From contig OX638355.1 of the NCBI GenBank assembly GCA_951813285.1, positions 1,335,136-1,399,135 of the forward strand: a DNA stretch of 64,000 bases. Direction: 5' to 3'. Positions 19,201-26,968 of this stretch are shown one piece after another; within the stretch, counting starts at the first letter, position 1, and each line of letters begins with the position of its first letter. The notes beneath the pieces were generated by a model. It ran no database searches. It was not told where the DNA came from and saw only the letters and a program-made list of their open reading frames with translations. The stretch comes from Terriglobia bacterium. Its GTDB lineage: Bacteria; Acidobacteriota; Terriglobia; Versatilivoradales; Versatilivoraceae. The position numbers and the translations under genes were made by a program.

Positions 19201-22060
19201 GACGGCGCCGGCCGACGGTCCGGTCCATTTCGACATTCCCCCGCCTGCCCAGCCCGGGGACATGCGCAGCGACCGCATCGACATCTTTCGAGGCGACCGC
19301 ATCGCGGCCCTGGACCGGGTCGCCTCCGGCCAGTGGGGATCGACATTCTTCGCCGAGCAGGGGCAAACCTATCGCATCCGGGTGAGCAAGGACGCCAGGG
19401 GCGCCGCCCTCGAGCTTCGCTGGGCCAGGGGATCCCGCCCCGCCAACGACAACCTGTCGGAGGCCAGCCCGATCGACGGACCGGCCGGCATGGTCCATGG
19501 CAACAACCGGGGGGCCACCCTGGAGCCCGGCGAGTGGTTCGGGTTCGCGGCGGCCACCACCTGGTACCGGTGGACCGCGCCCGGCGACGGCCTCTGGCTG
19601 TTCCAGAGCGATGAACCGCGGCGTGTCTTCGTCTTCGAGAAAGACGCAGCCGAGAGCGGCGTCTTCCAGAGAGATCTCTTCCCGGGGGACACAACCGCAG
19701 ACAGCATTCCCGGGCTCCGGCTGGTGTCGAACTTTCCCTTGGACCGCTCCGTGGTCAACGCCGGAGCCGGAAGGGAGTATCTCATCGCCGTGGCCGAGCC
19801 CACGGCCTATTCGTCCGGAGGCTCCTATCCGTTGAGATGGTCGCCGCTGCCCTTCATTCCGCGCGCCCCGAACGACGACATTGAAGGTGCGGAACCGATT
19901 GAGAGTGCGATGTCGGGGCAACACTTCATCGCGGTGGATCCCTTTGCCACCGTTGAGCCGGGGGAGCCGAGCGAGAGCGGTGTCCGGACGAATTGGTGGG
20001 TTTGGGAAGCCCAGGAGGACGGTCTCTATACCTGGAGCTTGACCGATCCCGGCGAGCTGTCTTTTTCAATCTTCCCGACCCATTCGAGGCTGCGGGTGAC
20101 GGTGTTTACCGGAAGCTCCACCGAAGACCTGCGCCTGGTAGCCGAGAGCCGGATGGATGCGGAGCCGTCCGACTTCGTCTTTGAGGCCGTGGGCGGGCAG
20201 CGGTACTGGATCGCGGCCGGCTTCCCGACGGGTGATCTCGCGGGCTTTTCAGAACCAGGGGCCGCGGCGAAAATCGTCTGGGGACCCACCCCCGGCAACG
20301 ACCGTTTCTACAGCGCCGCGCCGCTGTCGGGAGCCACGGGTTCGACCACCGGCTCGAATCGTTATGCGACCATGGAGCCGAGCGAACGGATCGGCCCGTT
20401 GGGCCACTCCTCGCTCTGGTGGACCTACGAAGCACCCGCATCGGGATGGTACAGATTCCGCATCGATGAGCCCTTCGCTCCCTGGGTGCTGGCCGTCTAC
20501 AGGGAAGCCCTCGAGGGATTCGGGCCGCTCGAGTTCGTGAGAAGCAGCCATCAGCCGGAATGGACGAGGTCCTACGCCATCGAGGTGGTCTTTTTCGCCG
20601 AGGCGGGGTCGCGATACAGGATCCGGCTCGGGTCCCGCGGCGAAGGATCCGGCGACGAGTTCACCTTGGACTGGGATGAGAGTGAAGCTCCGGTCTGGCT
20701 CAAGTACGTCGGAAGCCTGGCCGATGGGGACCTGGACGCCCAAGGGAACCCGGTGGCAATTCGAGGCCCGGCCGGCCTGGCCCTCAATGACCGGGGGACG
20801 GTGCTCCATGTGGCTTCCCGGCTTGGCCTTCAAGTGTTCGAACGCGACGCGAAGACCGGACAACTGACCCTGCTTCAGGAGCTGGGAGACTACGATCTGG
20901 AGGACAGTTCGCTGATCTGGGATGCACACCGAGCCGCGCTCTATGCCCATCGGTGCGGGGCCTGGCGCCGGTTTGCGCCGGTCGATGGAACCCACCGGGA
21001 ACTTCGTGACGAGGGCATGCTGTCGGTCACGGATCTGACCGGCGCCCCCAACTGCAGCGGCGATGTCTTCATGGACTCCGGGGGATCGTTCATCCATACG
21101 GTCGATCCCATGCCGGGGCAACTGCAGGTACTGGCCTTCGATGCGGCGGGCGATCTGCGTCACGTCCAGACCGAGACGGTTCCCGGGCTGAAGCGGGCGC
21201 TGATCTCCAACGGCGGCAGCCACGTCTACGCGGCCACCCACGCCTCGATTCTGGTATTCGAGCGCGACGGGGAGACGGGGGTGCTCACCCAGGTCGGGGG
21301 CTCCGAACCGGGCTTGTGGAACCTGCAATCCATTGCGATCAGCAGCGACGACCGCTATCTGTTCGCCTTCGACGACAACGGCAGGAGGTCGAACCTGTTC
21401 CGACTGGAAGACGATCCCACCAGTCCGCAGCCGGTCGGCAGCCTGCCGGCGTTCTGGAACCCGCCCTTCGAGTACTTCGGCTTCGACAACCGCTGCGGAG
21501 GAATGGCAAGACGGGGAAGCCCGGCGGTCGACCTGTTCTGCAAGGACCTGGCCTTCGGCGTGCAGTGGCAGCCTGAAACCGCCGTTCTGGAGCCGACCGA
21601 CCTGGTTGCGCCCTGGCAGCCGGATCGGTTCGACAACCCCATCCCCGAGTTCGGCCATACACGAGCCTTTGTGGCGAGTCCCGATGGCCGGCACGCCTAC
21701 CTCAGCACCGAAGAGGCGGGACTCCTCATCTTCGAGCGCATCGGAGTCGGCGCCGATCGATTCGTGCGACTGGAAATGCTCACCGTTTCACCCGGCCGGG
21801 TCAGGTTCGGTCCCGTTTCGAGCAGTGACTGCATCGCGGTCGAAAACGTGTTCATCGACTCCACCCACCTCGCCGTCCTCCAATCGAAGTGGCAGACCCG
21901 AGCCGGTCCGGAGGCCGAATGGGACGACATCGAGGGAACGGAAACGGTCGGAGAACTCTGCGCCCATACGCCGTCGGCTCCCGGCGAATTCAGGCTGGTC
22001 GCGGAAATCACGATCGACGGCAAAACGGGACAGTATGCCAGCAACATCCTGATCCGGTAG
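16280..22060 (+). CDS. Giant subtilisin-like (S8) serine protease with repeat domains and beta-propeller
   Basis: The 1926-residue protein starts at an ATG preceded by AAGGAAG; a TTG 36 bases upstream is less likely. A signal peptide (ATLGVLCVMAVSPDLVTSE) and a propeptide-like region precede the S8 catalytic domain. Its triad is Asp336 (GVMDTGLNINHP), His383 (GAHGTAVTG) and Ser565 (FNGTSFSSPAVAGVAALL). After a beta-sandwich follow four diverged copies of a roughly 130-residue beta domain starting near 923, 1052, 1194 and 1336, each opening with N-D and leading to an S-x-W-[WY]-x-[WY] motif. Residues 1474-1860 resemble a lactonase-type propeller (ASRLGLQVFERDAKTGQLTL). It is predicted to be extracellular or surface-bound. 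The substrate is unknown. Confidence 0.9.
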   Translation: MRIAFRSSLATLGVLCVMAVSPDLVTSETSPGEGRKKARLAPAQASRMSRAAAARISEESRGAVREPAIEAAPRSSAASSVSEQSVQDSSPSPPAGYSFVSYHGEMPRERLQGEVAAGGESPLADLDWLGTETSIERLSAQAAAAGRDWSFGWIRLAGDATANDLAQVLEGTGARIAGSSGVLVRARLPGDQARLQAIAALPEVDGLGALPPERKLAQALVNPTPDASAGEMTPVYITLMTGDPDARWRRALEDLGVEVGRFDPNIRVYAANVPQARLEAIAAADFVLAVEPIGIFESTLDTAVPAMGADALRRYDGAPGLFSGIGGASVPVGVMDTGLNINHPDIASNRESICGANFSLDLGIFGFGGTDGSEDLWIDAGAHGTAVTGTILGNGSVEPRFAGMAPSVRHIRFAKVLNSSGFGFGDSFSRAMDFLARPTECADAASPSLPAKPLIVNMSLSASSREFEGRGIGERKLDSIVWSHRQLYVVAQSNEGINGFSDFASAKNSLAVGAVLDSGDIASFSSHGPTLDGRLAPQVVATGVGIHTARGEGSPGGYVRFNGTSFSSPAVAGVAALLMDAVPAFREQPALARARLMAAAIRPDPWLEDAAAFPPTNTGGPGRLHARYGLGKVSARTAVLNRDRTDGWSGGGAVSELRDGEYAYQDILVPEGASRLDLVLAWDEPPTDTIASAVLNDLDLWLDREADCGAVACGEHVSSSRVDNVEWIILRNPTPGVYRAKVAAHRIYTAAPRAALAWTVIRGASTPNLRIEADSGTLGGGPEQELTLTLSADAYVASGTRLHIDCRDAGGPSGCDQVRIHTAEVSRQDGLTVELSGELEAPEPEIPAFPGPETVEPSPIPLGSSIPLGEISVGESREIKLRVSHTGESGMAHLYFTASAWNAQAASVSVGAGAWQNPSGITGRPPNDHFLAAAPIEGEAGSVALDLLPATPEPGEPLSTARRGRPAGSVWYTWTAPADGPVHFDIPPPAQPGDMRSDRIDIFRGDRIAALDRVASGQWGSTFFAEQGQTYRIRVSKDARGAALELRWARGSRPANDNLSEASPIDGPAGMVHGNNRGATLEPGEWFGFAAATTWYRWTAPGDGLWLFQSDEPRRVFVFEKDAAESGVFQRDLFPGDTTADSIPGLRLVSNFPLDRSVVNAGAGREYLIAVAEPTAYSSGGSYPLRWSPLPFIPRAPNDDIEGAEPIESAMSGQHFIAVDPFATVEPGEPSESGVRTNWWVWEAQEDGLYTWSLTDPGELSFSIFPTHSRLRVTVFTGSSTEDLRLVAESRMDAEPSDFVFEAVGGQRYWIAAGFPTGDLAGFSEPGAAAKIVWGPTPGNDRFYSAAPLSGATGSTTGSNRYATMEPSERIGPLGHSSLWWTYEAPASGWYRFRIDEPFAPWVLAVYREALEGFGPLEFVRSSHQPEWTRSYAIEVVFFAEAGSRYRIRLGSRGEGSGDEFTLDWDESEAPVWLKYVGSLADGDLDAQGNPVAIRGPAGLALNDRGTVLHVASRLGLQVFERDAKTGQLTLLQELGDYDLEDSSLIWDAHRAALYAHRCGAWRRFAPVDGTHRELRDEGMLSVTDLTGAPNCSGDVFMDSGGSFIHTVDPMPGQLQVLAFDAAGDLRHVQTETVPGLKRALISNGGSHVYAATHASILVFERDGETGVLTQVGGSEPGLWNLQSIAISSDDRYLFAFDDNGRRSNLFRLEDDPTSPQPVGSLPAFWNPPFEYFGFDNRCGGMARRGSPAVDLFCKDLAFGVQWQPETAVLEPTDLVAPWQPDRFDNPIPEFGHTRAFVASPDGRHAYLSTEEAGLLIFERIGVGADRFVRLEMLTVSPGRVRFGPVSSSDCIAVENVFIDSTHLAVLQSKWQTRAGPEAEWDDIEGTETVGELCAHTPSAPGEFRLVAEITIDGKTGQYASNILIR

Positions 22061-22121
22061 GCCGCTTGCCTGAGAATATGCTGCTTAAACCGGCTTCCTT
22101 GAGAGCGGCGAAGCCGCGGCA

Positions 22122-22193
22122 GCACTTAGCCGTGGGCGCCAGCCCATGGGAAACGTCGCGTATGGGTATCGAGCCGCGTAGGCGGCGGCAGCA
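22122..22193. repeat. REP-like dispersed element, copy 2
   Basis: GCACTTAGCCGTGGGCG followed by CCAGCCCATGG, and 20 bases later GAGCCGCGTAGGCGGCGGCA, reproduce the two hairpin modules of the element at 2001-2072 almost exactly and in the same order. It directly follows the protease gene. A third AGCGGCGAAGCCGCGGCAG module lies just before it. Confidence 0.8.
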
Positions 22194-22310
22194 AATGCCT
22201 GTAAGCCCAAGTGAAGCACAAGCCGACGCAATGATGTTTATTTGAAACAACGCCTTGAGCCGGGTGGCGGAACATCCGTTCAAAGTCAAGCATAGTCAGA
22301 CGGCTAATTT

Positions 22311-22517
22311 ACATGGATGCACAGGATGGACAGGATTATTGGGCGAGAATTTCCACCGTCATGAGTTCAACCATCGCCTCAGTTCCAACACGAATCTCCC
22401 AAAACCCGCTCCTTTGCTCCTGGATTACTTCCAACACCCACTCGATCATCCAGCGGGTCTGCTTCCTGTGGCACAGCCTCTCGTGCCGTTTATCCTGTTT
22501 ATCCTGTGCATCCATGT
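22311..22517. repeat. Inverted-repeat-bounded element (MITE-like, 207 bases)
   Basis: The ends at 22311-22336 and 22492-22517 are inverted copies of ACATGGATGCACAGGAT followed by GGACAGGAT or AAACAGGAT, with 24 of 26 bases matching. The interior carries a short minus-strand frame. No flanking target duplication was recognised. It lies in the 580-base gap between the protease and thioredoxin genes, which has no other gene. Confidence 0.6.
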
Positions 22518-22521
22518 TCAA
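22336..22521 (-). pseudogene. Possible remnant of a GxxExxY-type small gene
   Basis: The 61-codon minus-strand frame begins MNMDAQDKQDKRHERLCHRK and includes VLEVIQEQRSGFWEIRVGTE followed by AMVELMTVEILA. This loosely parallels the start of GxxExxY proteins, whose core reads V-H-x-E-L-G-x-G-F-L-E-x-x-Y. The key tyrosine and most of the about 120-residue domain are missing. The family call is tentative; the frame may simply be the inside of the inverted-repeat element. Confidence 0.25.
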
Positions 22522-22640
22522 TCAGTAGAAAACCGGTTTGCCACGACAGGGCCCTTATTCCCGACAGGCCATGAAGATGCGTTGTTTCACTCGCGAATGA
22601 TCCGCCCGCCAGGGTGTGGGGGAAGTCCAGGAGGATTTTC

Positions 22641-23165
22641 GTGATTACAAGGCCGATCCGGTCCGCACTATTCGCGCTTCCGGCGATGCTCGCACTTCTA
22701 CTGCCTGCGTTCGCCGCCGAGCAGGCTGCACCCGCATACCATCCGGTCTTGCAGTACGACCCAGAACGCGATGCCGCCGCCGACATCGCCGCCGCCGTGG
22801 CCGAGGCCAGGCGCTCGAAACGGCACGTGCTGATCGAGGTCGGGGGCGAGTGGTGCGGCTGGTGCCACCGGCTGGACGACTACCTGGAGGCGAACAAGAA
22901 GCTGAACGCCCTGCTGGAACGGAACTTCGTGGTGGTCAAGGTGAACTACAGCCCGGAGAACGAGAACGAAGAGGTGCTCTCAGGCTACCCCGAGGTGGCC
23001 GGCTATCCGCACTTCTTCGTGCTGGACGGCCGGGGGAAGCTTCTGCACTCGCAGGACACCGCCAAGCTGGAAAAGGGAAAGTCCTACCACGCCCGGAAGT
23101 TCAAGCGCTTTCTGACCCGCTGGGGGCCGCCCAAGTCGGACCCGTCCCGCCGCAAGCGCTGGTGA
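22641..23165 (+). CDS. Secreted thioredoxin-fold protein (thioredoxin_7-like)
   Basis: The 174-residue protein uses a GTG start placed seven bases after an AGGAGG-like site (CAGGAGGATTTTC). A signal peptide (LFALPAMLALLLPAFAAEQA) is followed by a thioredoxin-like domain. It has the sequence HVLIEVGGEWCGWCHRLDDY, whose C-x-x-C pair is the redox site, and the cis-proline in VAGYPHFFVLDGRGKLL. It probably acts as a periplasmic thiol-disulfide protein. The last 37 codons plus about 30 bases downstream occur again at 32234-32367 in a diverged copy, bracketing the restriction-modification island. The C-terminus ends in a basic tail (SRRKRW). Confidence 0.85.
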   Translation: MITRPIRSALFALPAMLALLLPAFAAEQAAPAYHPVLQYDPERDAAADIAAAVAEARRSKRHVLIEVGGEWCGWCHRLDDYLEANKKLNALLERNFVVVKVNYSPENENEEVLSGYPEVAGYPHFFVLDGRGKLLHSQDTAKLEKGKSYHARKFKRFLTRWGPPKSDPSRRKRW

Positions 23166-23194
23166 CGATCCTCAGCAGGACAAGCGGGCTCACA
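23055..23194. repeat. Left copy of the island-bracketing direct repeat
   Basis: This segment covers the 3' end of the thioredoxin-like gene and 29 bases beyond its stop. It matches 32234-32367 in the same orientation. I count only scattered substitutions plus two 3-base gaps; long identical blocks include GACACCGCCAAGCTGGAAAA and TCTGACCCGCTGGGGGCCGC. The two copies enclose about 9.0 kb. Confidence 0.9.
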
Positions 23195-23374
23195 GGCAAG
23201 TCCGGCCCCCGCCCCCGACGACGGGGCGGATCATACGAGGAAGAAACTGCCGATCGTTTTTAAAGACGAACCACGAATGGACACGAATAGGGATGGACCC
23301 CCTTCAATGACCAACCGGGCCCGAATGTATCTGCGATATCGTGACCTTGATATCCCGGCGTCATGGGAGGGAGC

Positions 23375-23530
23375 CACCCGGGAGCGCGGGCGTCCCGCCC
23401 GCAACCTTATTCGTGCAAGCAGCCTGCGATCCAGGGGCATTCCTTCGAACAGAGCACCAAACCGGCCTTTGCAGGGTTCGCTACTATGGTGCCAAGTCCT
23501 ATGCGGGCGAGACGCCCGCGCTCCCGGGTG
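23375..23530. repeat. Inverted repeat pair, 28-base arms
   Basis: The arm at 23375-23402 starts CACCCGGGAGCGCGGGCGTC. The arm at 23503-23530 is its reverse complement with a single mismatch; 100 bases separate them. Each arm itself contains the smaller GCGGGCG/CGCCCGC dyad. It sits in the long non-coding stretch at the left of the island. No coding potential in between. Confidence 0.8.
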
Positions 23531-23717
23531 GGCGTTCTCCCATTCACTCTTGCTCCTCAAGAGAGCGTGTCGGGTTGCCGGGCCGCAGCCGTGGCGTGCA
23601 GATCATGCGAGAGAGCCTCTTGCAATATTGGCAGTGGGACAGGTCATTTTGGCGGCAATCGTGATGTTCTGCCTATTTCAATAGTCGGGTGCGACTTGGT
23701 GAAAAAGGGGAGTTCAC

Positions 23718-23906
23718 CACAAAAAGCACAAAAGTCACAAAACGAATTTCGTGATTTCGAGTCTTGGCAATCCGAAGTTGATCCCCATGGCGACGGGTTG
23801 ACCGGATGTATGCAGATAGCGCGGAACTTGTGCGACGGGTTCGGGAGTCAACGTCTTGCAGGCTTTCAGTGTTCTGCTCTTTTTGTGTTTTTGTGCCTTT
23901 TGTGGC
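23718..23906. repeat. Inverted A-rich repeat pair
   Basis: CCACAAAAAGCACAAAAGTC at 23718 is answered by an inverted, slightly diverged copy at 23881-23906 (TTTTGTGTTTTTGTGCCTTT and following). About 135 bases lie between the arms, with no convincing gene. Confidence 0.65.
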
Positions 23907-23990
23907 CATCCCCGGCAAGGGTCCCGCTCCCGAATTTTGCAAAAGGCTCAATCAGTAATCGACCATCCCGTCGCGGTTCACCTCAATGCC

Positions 23991-24031
23991 TTAGTGGCCC
24001 TTCGTGGTCCTTCGTGTGTCTTCGTGGATCA
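23991..24031. repeat. CCTTCGTG short repeats
   Basis: Four copies of CTTCGTG with spacing of 8-10 bases. This is the reverse complement of the CACGAAGG cluster at 206-263, showing that the motif is dispersed in this genome. Confidence 0.6.
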
Positions 24032-24055
24032 CTCTTTTCCTTTTGTCTTTTTTCG

Positions 24056-24259
24056 GTTGTTTCAGGCAAGCGAGGCCCCCGCCCCCCACGACGGGGCGGA
24101 TCATTCGAAGGTGAAGAAACAGGGTTGTTTCAGGCAAGCGAGGCCCCTGCCCTGTCGGGCAGATCATCCGAGGGTGAAACAGGGTTGTTTCAGGCAAGCG
24201 AGGCCCCTGCCCTGTCGGGCAGATCATCCGAGGGTGAAACAGGGTTGTTTCAGGCAAGT
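24056..24259. repeat. Tandem repeat, 60-base unit
   Basis: The unit starts GTTGTTTCAGGCAAGCGAGG and ends in GAGGGTGAAACAGG. Copies at 24124-24183 and 24184-24243 are identical. A first, variant copy of 68 bases lies at 24056-24123, and the first 16 bases of a fourth copy at 24244-24259. A single diverged unit also occurs near 23190-23250, immediately after the left bracketing repeat. The rest of 23166-24450 shows no gene. Confidence 0.9.
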
Positions 24260-24451
24260 CCGAAGGTCGATACCCGCGGCGTCCATCCTCTCAGTTGCTT
24301 GATTCTTTGCGGCTTTCTACTTTTCACCATCGAATGTTCCAGAGTTGGCCCTCCAGGAATGGTCTGACACATCTACGCGATAGGAAACAGTTGCCAACCT
24401 TTACTCCTCAAGTCCGACCATCACGGCGCGTGACCGCCGCAGCTTGCAGAA

Positions 24452-24480
24452 ATGTACATTATATGGTTCACTGTACATTG
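24452..24480. promoter_or_regulatory. Inverted-repeat operator upstream of the antitoxin locus
   Basis: AATGTACA and TGTACATT form perfect 8-base inverted arms around 13 bases that contain a TATATG -10-like sequence. The site ends 11 bases before the ATG of the deleted toxin gene. HigA/Xre-type antitoxins usually repress their own promoter through such dyads, so it is a likely operator for the HTH protein encoded at 24586-24864. No convincing -35 element was seen at standard spacing. Confidence 0.6.
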
Positions 24481-24491
24481 AAAGGTGCAGG

Positions 24492-24589
24492 ATGGCCGAC
24501 GAGCCGAAGCCACAGAAAATCCCGCTGATCTTCTACCGGATCCGGATTTATCTATGGCGCGCAGGCGTCGGACGGAGTTGGAACGATGA
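24492..24589 (+). pseudogene. Internally deleted HigB/RelE-type toxin (Gp49-like)
   Basis: The frame opens MADEPKPQKIPLIFYR, like the start of phage-derived Gp49/HigB toxins. At about 24537-24540 the reading jumps to another frame that gives DPDLSMARRRRTELER and a TGA at 24587-24589, which resembles the C-terminus of the same family. The 70 or so central residues, which carry the ribonuclease core, are absent. The TGA overlaps the antitoxin ATG (ATGA), the normal toxin-antitoxin junction of these operons. So the remnant keeps both ends and the operon geometry but cannot make an active toxin. Confidence 0.75.
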
Positions 24590-24864
24590 GCAAGAAGCAT
24601 ATGGGATCCAGCATCGATGCCTTCCTCCAGGAGGAGGGCATCTTCGAGGAAGCGCAGGCGCAGGCCATCAAGGAAGTCGTCGCGTGGCAACTCGCGGAGG
24701 CCATGAAGAAGAAGAAAATCTCCAAGAGCAAGATGGCGCTGCTGCTGAAGACGAGCCGCAGCCAGGTGGACCGGCTGCTCGATCCGAAAAACGACATCAC
24801 GCTCGGCAGCCTGGAACGGGCCGCCGCAATAGTCGGGCGCCGCGTCAACATCGAGTTGATGTAG
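24586..24864 (+). CDS. HigA/Xre-family helix-turn-helix antitoxin (orphan)
   Basis: The 92-residue protein has an N-terminal acidic region and a helix-turn-helix at about 48-80 (KKKISKSKMALLLKTSRSQV, DRLLDPKNDITLGSLERAAA), ending AIVGRRVNIELM. This matches the Xre-like antitoxins that accompany Gp49/HigB toxins. The start overlaps the end of the deleted toxin. Because the toxin is broken, the antitoxin has no local target to neutralise, yet its frame, HTH and upstream operator are intact. It is 427 bases upstream of hsdM on the same strand, so a role in regulating the restriction operon is conceivable. Confidence 0.85.
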   Translation: MSKKHMGSSIDAFLQEEGIFEEAQAQAIKEVVAWQLAEAMKKKKISKSKMALLLKTSRSQVDRLLDPKNDITLGSLERAAAIVGRRVNIELM

Positions 24865-25227
24865 CGGAACAAGCGGGGAAGCGTCGGGTCATCGGTGCCC
24901 TGCCACGACCATTAGCGTGCCTCGCAGTCAGAATTCTGCCCGCTGACCGCATCGATTGCGTCGTCCAAGCCATTCAACCGGATCGTTGGGGCCTGCTCCT
25001 CTCGAACGGTGTCCGACTTAAGGACGTGGATGGTTTTCCGGCGTTCCTCTCAATTCATGCTTGTGGTTGCACCGTCAATCGTTGTTTTAGGTCTCTGAGA
25101 ACTTTAGTGGGCCTTCTACCCGCTAAACACGGGTCAGCTATCATGTCCAGCTCCCACGGACTATGGCAGGAATGGGCGAACGGTGTGCGTCTTTGACGCG
25201 ATTCGGTTAATATGCTGCAGTTCCCGT
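24865..25227. other. Non-coding stretch between antitoxin and hsdM
   Basis: No gene is recognisable in the bases preceding the hsdM leader. Frames present are short, lack ribosome sites and show no motif. A TAATAT -10-like sequence lies at 25208-25213 just before the palindrome at 25228-25239, but a -35 element at proper spacing was not found. Confidence 0.45.
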
Positions 25228-25239
25228 GGTACATGTACC
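25228..25239. promoter_or_regulatory. 12-base palindrome upstream of hsdM
   Basis: GGTACATGTACC is a perfect palindrome 53 bases before the chosen hsdM start. It shares the ATGTAC core with the operator arms at 24452-24480. It could be a regulator-binding site for the restriction operon; the link to the upstream HTH protein is inference. Confidence 0.4.
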
Positions 25240-25291
25240 GACCGCTGTGGCCAGGCGGTCGACCTCCGAAGAAATGAGGGCTGAAACCGGC

Positions 25292-26968
25292 ATGACCAAC
25301 AATGACGTGACCACCACCGACTTGGACTATGCCGAAATCCTCTGGAAGTCGGCCGACGCCATGCGCGGTCAGATCGACGCTGCCGAGTACAAGCACGTCG
25401 TCCTCGGCTTGCTCTTCCTGAAGTACATTTCCGACTCCTTTGAAGCGCGGCGCGGCGAGCTCAAGGGGGAACTGGAAGCCGAAGGCATCAGCGGGACTCA
25501 GCTCGAAAGCCTGCTGGAGAACCGCGACGAGTACACCGCCGAGCGGGTCTTTTGGGTGCCACCCGAGGCACGCTGGCAGAACCTCCAGAACCAGGCCGCG
25601 CGGTCCGACATCGCCACGCTGATCGATGACGCCATCCTTGCCGTCGAGCGCGACAACCCGAACCTCAAGGGAAAGCTGCCGCGCGATTACGCCCGCCGCG
25701 GCATCGCGCCGGAAAAGATGAAGGGACTGATCGACCTAATCGCCGATATCGGCTTCAAGGATGATCGCGCCAAAGCTCGCGACACGCTTGGTCGCGTCTA
25801 CGAGTACTTCCTGGGCAAGTTTGCGCAGGCCGAGGGCAAGCTCGGCGGCGAGTTCTTCACGCCGCGCTGCATTGTGCGACTGCTGGTCGAGATGCTCGAG
25901 CCGTACGAGGGCCGCGTCTACGATCCCTGCTGCGGCTCGGCGGGCATGTTCGTGCAGTCCGAGCGTTTCGTGGAAGCCCACGGCGGGCAGAAGACCGACA
26001 TTTCGATCTTCGGCCAGGAATCCAATCCCACCACTTGGCGGCTTGCGCATATGAACCTGGCCATCCGCGGCATCGAAGCCAACCTTGGCTCTCAGCCCGC
26101 CGACAGCTTCCTGCGCAATCTGCACCCCGACCTCAAGGCCGACTACATCCTCGCCAATCCGCCGTTCAACATCTCGGACTGGTCGGGCAAGCTGCTGGCC
26201 GACGACGTGCGCTGGCGCTACGGCACGCCACCCGTCGGCAATGCCAACTACGCCTGGATTCAGCACTTCATCCACCACATGGCCCCGCCCAACGGCCACG
26301 GGGGCGGAGTCGCCGGCTTCGTCATGGCTAACGGCTCGCTCTCCACCGCCTCCGGCGGGGAAGGCGAAATCCGCCAGCGCATCGTCGAGGCCGACCTCGT
26401 GGACTGCATCGTCGCACTGCCGGCCCAACTCTTCCTGACCACCGGCATCCCCGCCTGCCTCTGGTTCCTCACCCGCGACAAGACCGGCAGGAACCTCAGG
26501 CACGGTGGGCGCGACCGCAAGGGCGAGACGCTCTTCATCGATGCGCGCAAGCTCGGGACGATGCAGACCCGCACGTTGCGCGTGCTTACCGGAGGCGACG
26601 ACGGCAAAGGCATGCTGGCCGACGGCATGGGTGACCCGAACTTCGATTCCGACCTCGGCCGCATCCTCTACGCCTTCCGCCAGTGGCGCGGCGAACCCGC
26701 ACCGGAGTGGTGGGTCGAAGCGCAGCATGGTGAGTGGGCGTACAGCGACATTCCCGGCTTTTGCAAAGCAGATACGATTGCGGGAATCAGCAAGCACGCC
26801 TTCGTACTCACCCCGGGCCGCTACGTCGGCGCCGAGCAGCAAGAGGACGACGGCGAACCGTTCGCGCAGAAGTACCCCCGGCTGCTGGTGGAGTTGGAAG
26901 AGTGTTTTGGGAAAGGGGAGCGACTGGTGGCCGTGGTCCGTGAACAGTTGCTACGTGTTAAGGAATGA
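25292..26968 (+). CDS. hsdM: Type I restriction-modification methyltransferase subunit
   Basis: The 558-residue protein opens with the HsdM N-terminal helical domain ([20 protein letters not shown] followed by [18 protein letters not shown]). The N6-adenine methylase domain then has [17 protein letters not shown], the SAM-binding motif I around residue 210 ([10 protein letters not shown]) and the catalytic NPPF at about 288 ([10 protein letters not shown]). It methylates adenine as M2S and forms the restriction complex with HsdR. An in-frame ATG at 25274 is an alternative start; GAGGG before 25292 favours the later one. The gene overlaps hsdS by four bases (ATGA). Confidence 0.96.
   Translation: MTNNDVTTTDLDYAEILWKSADAMRGQIDAAEYKHVVLGLLFLKYISDSFEARRGELKGELEAEGISGTQLESLLENRDEYTAERVFWVPPEARWQNLQNQAARSDIATLIDDAILAVERDNPNLKGKLPRDYARRGIAPEKMKGLIDLIADIGFKDDRAKARDTLGRVYEYFLGKFAQAEGKLGGEFFTPRCIVRLLVEMLEPYEGRVYDPCCGSAGMFVQSERFVEAHGGQKTDISIFGQESNPTTWRLAHMNLAIRGIEANLGSQPADSFLRNLHPDLKADYILANPPFNISDWSGKLLADDVRWRYGTPPVGNANYAWIQHFIHHMAPPNGHGGGVAGFVMANGSLSTASGGEGEIRQRIVEADLVDCIVALPAQLFLTTGIPACLWFLTRDKTGRNLRHGGRDRKGETLFIDARKLGTMQTRTLRVLTGGDDGKGMLADGMGDPNFDSDLGRILYAFRQWRGEPAPEWWVEAQHGEWAYSDIPGFCKADTIAGISKHAFVLTPGRYVGAEQQEDDGEPFAQKYPRLLVELEECFGKGERLVAVVREQLLRVKE

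Noticed and set aside
24056-24259. Tandem 60-base repeats considered as a CRISPR array
   Set aside because: Whole units are repeated without unique spacers, and there are no cas genes in the window.
25192-25213. TTGACG ... TAATAT as a promoter for hsdM
   Set aside because: The spacing is only 9 bases, far from the usual 16-18.
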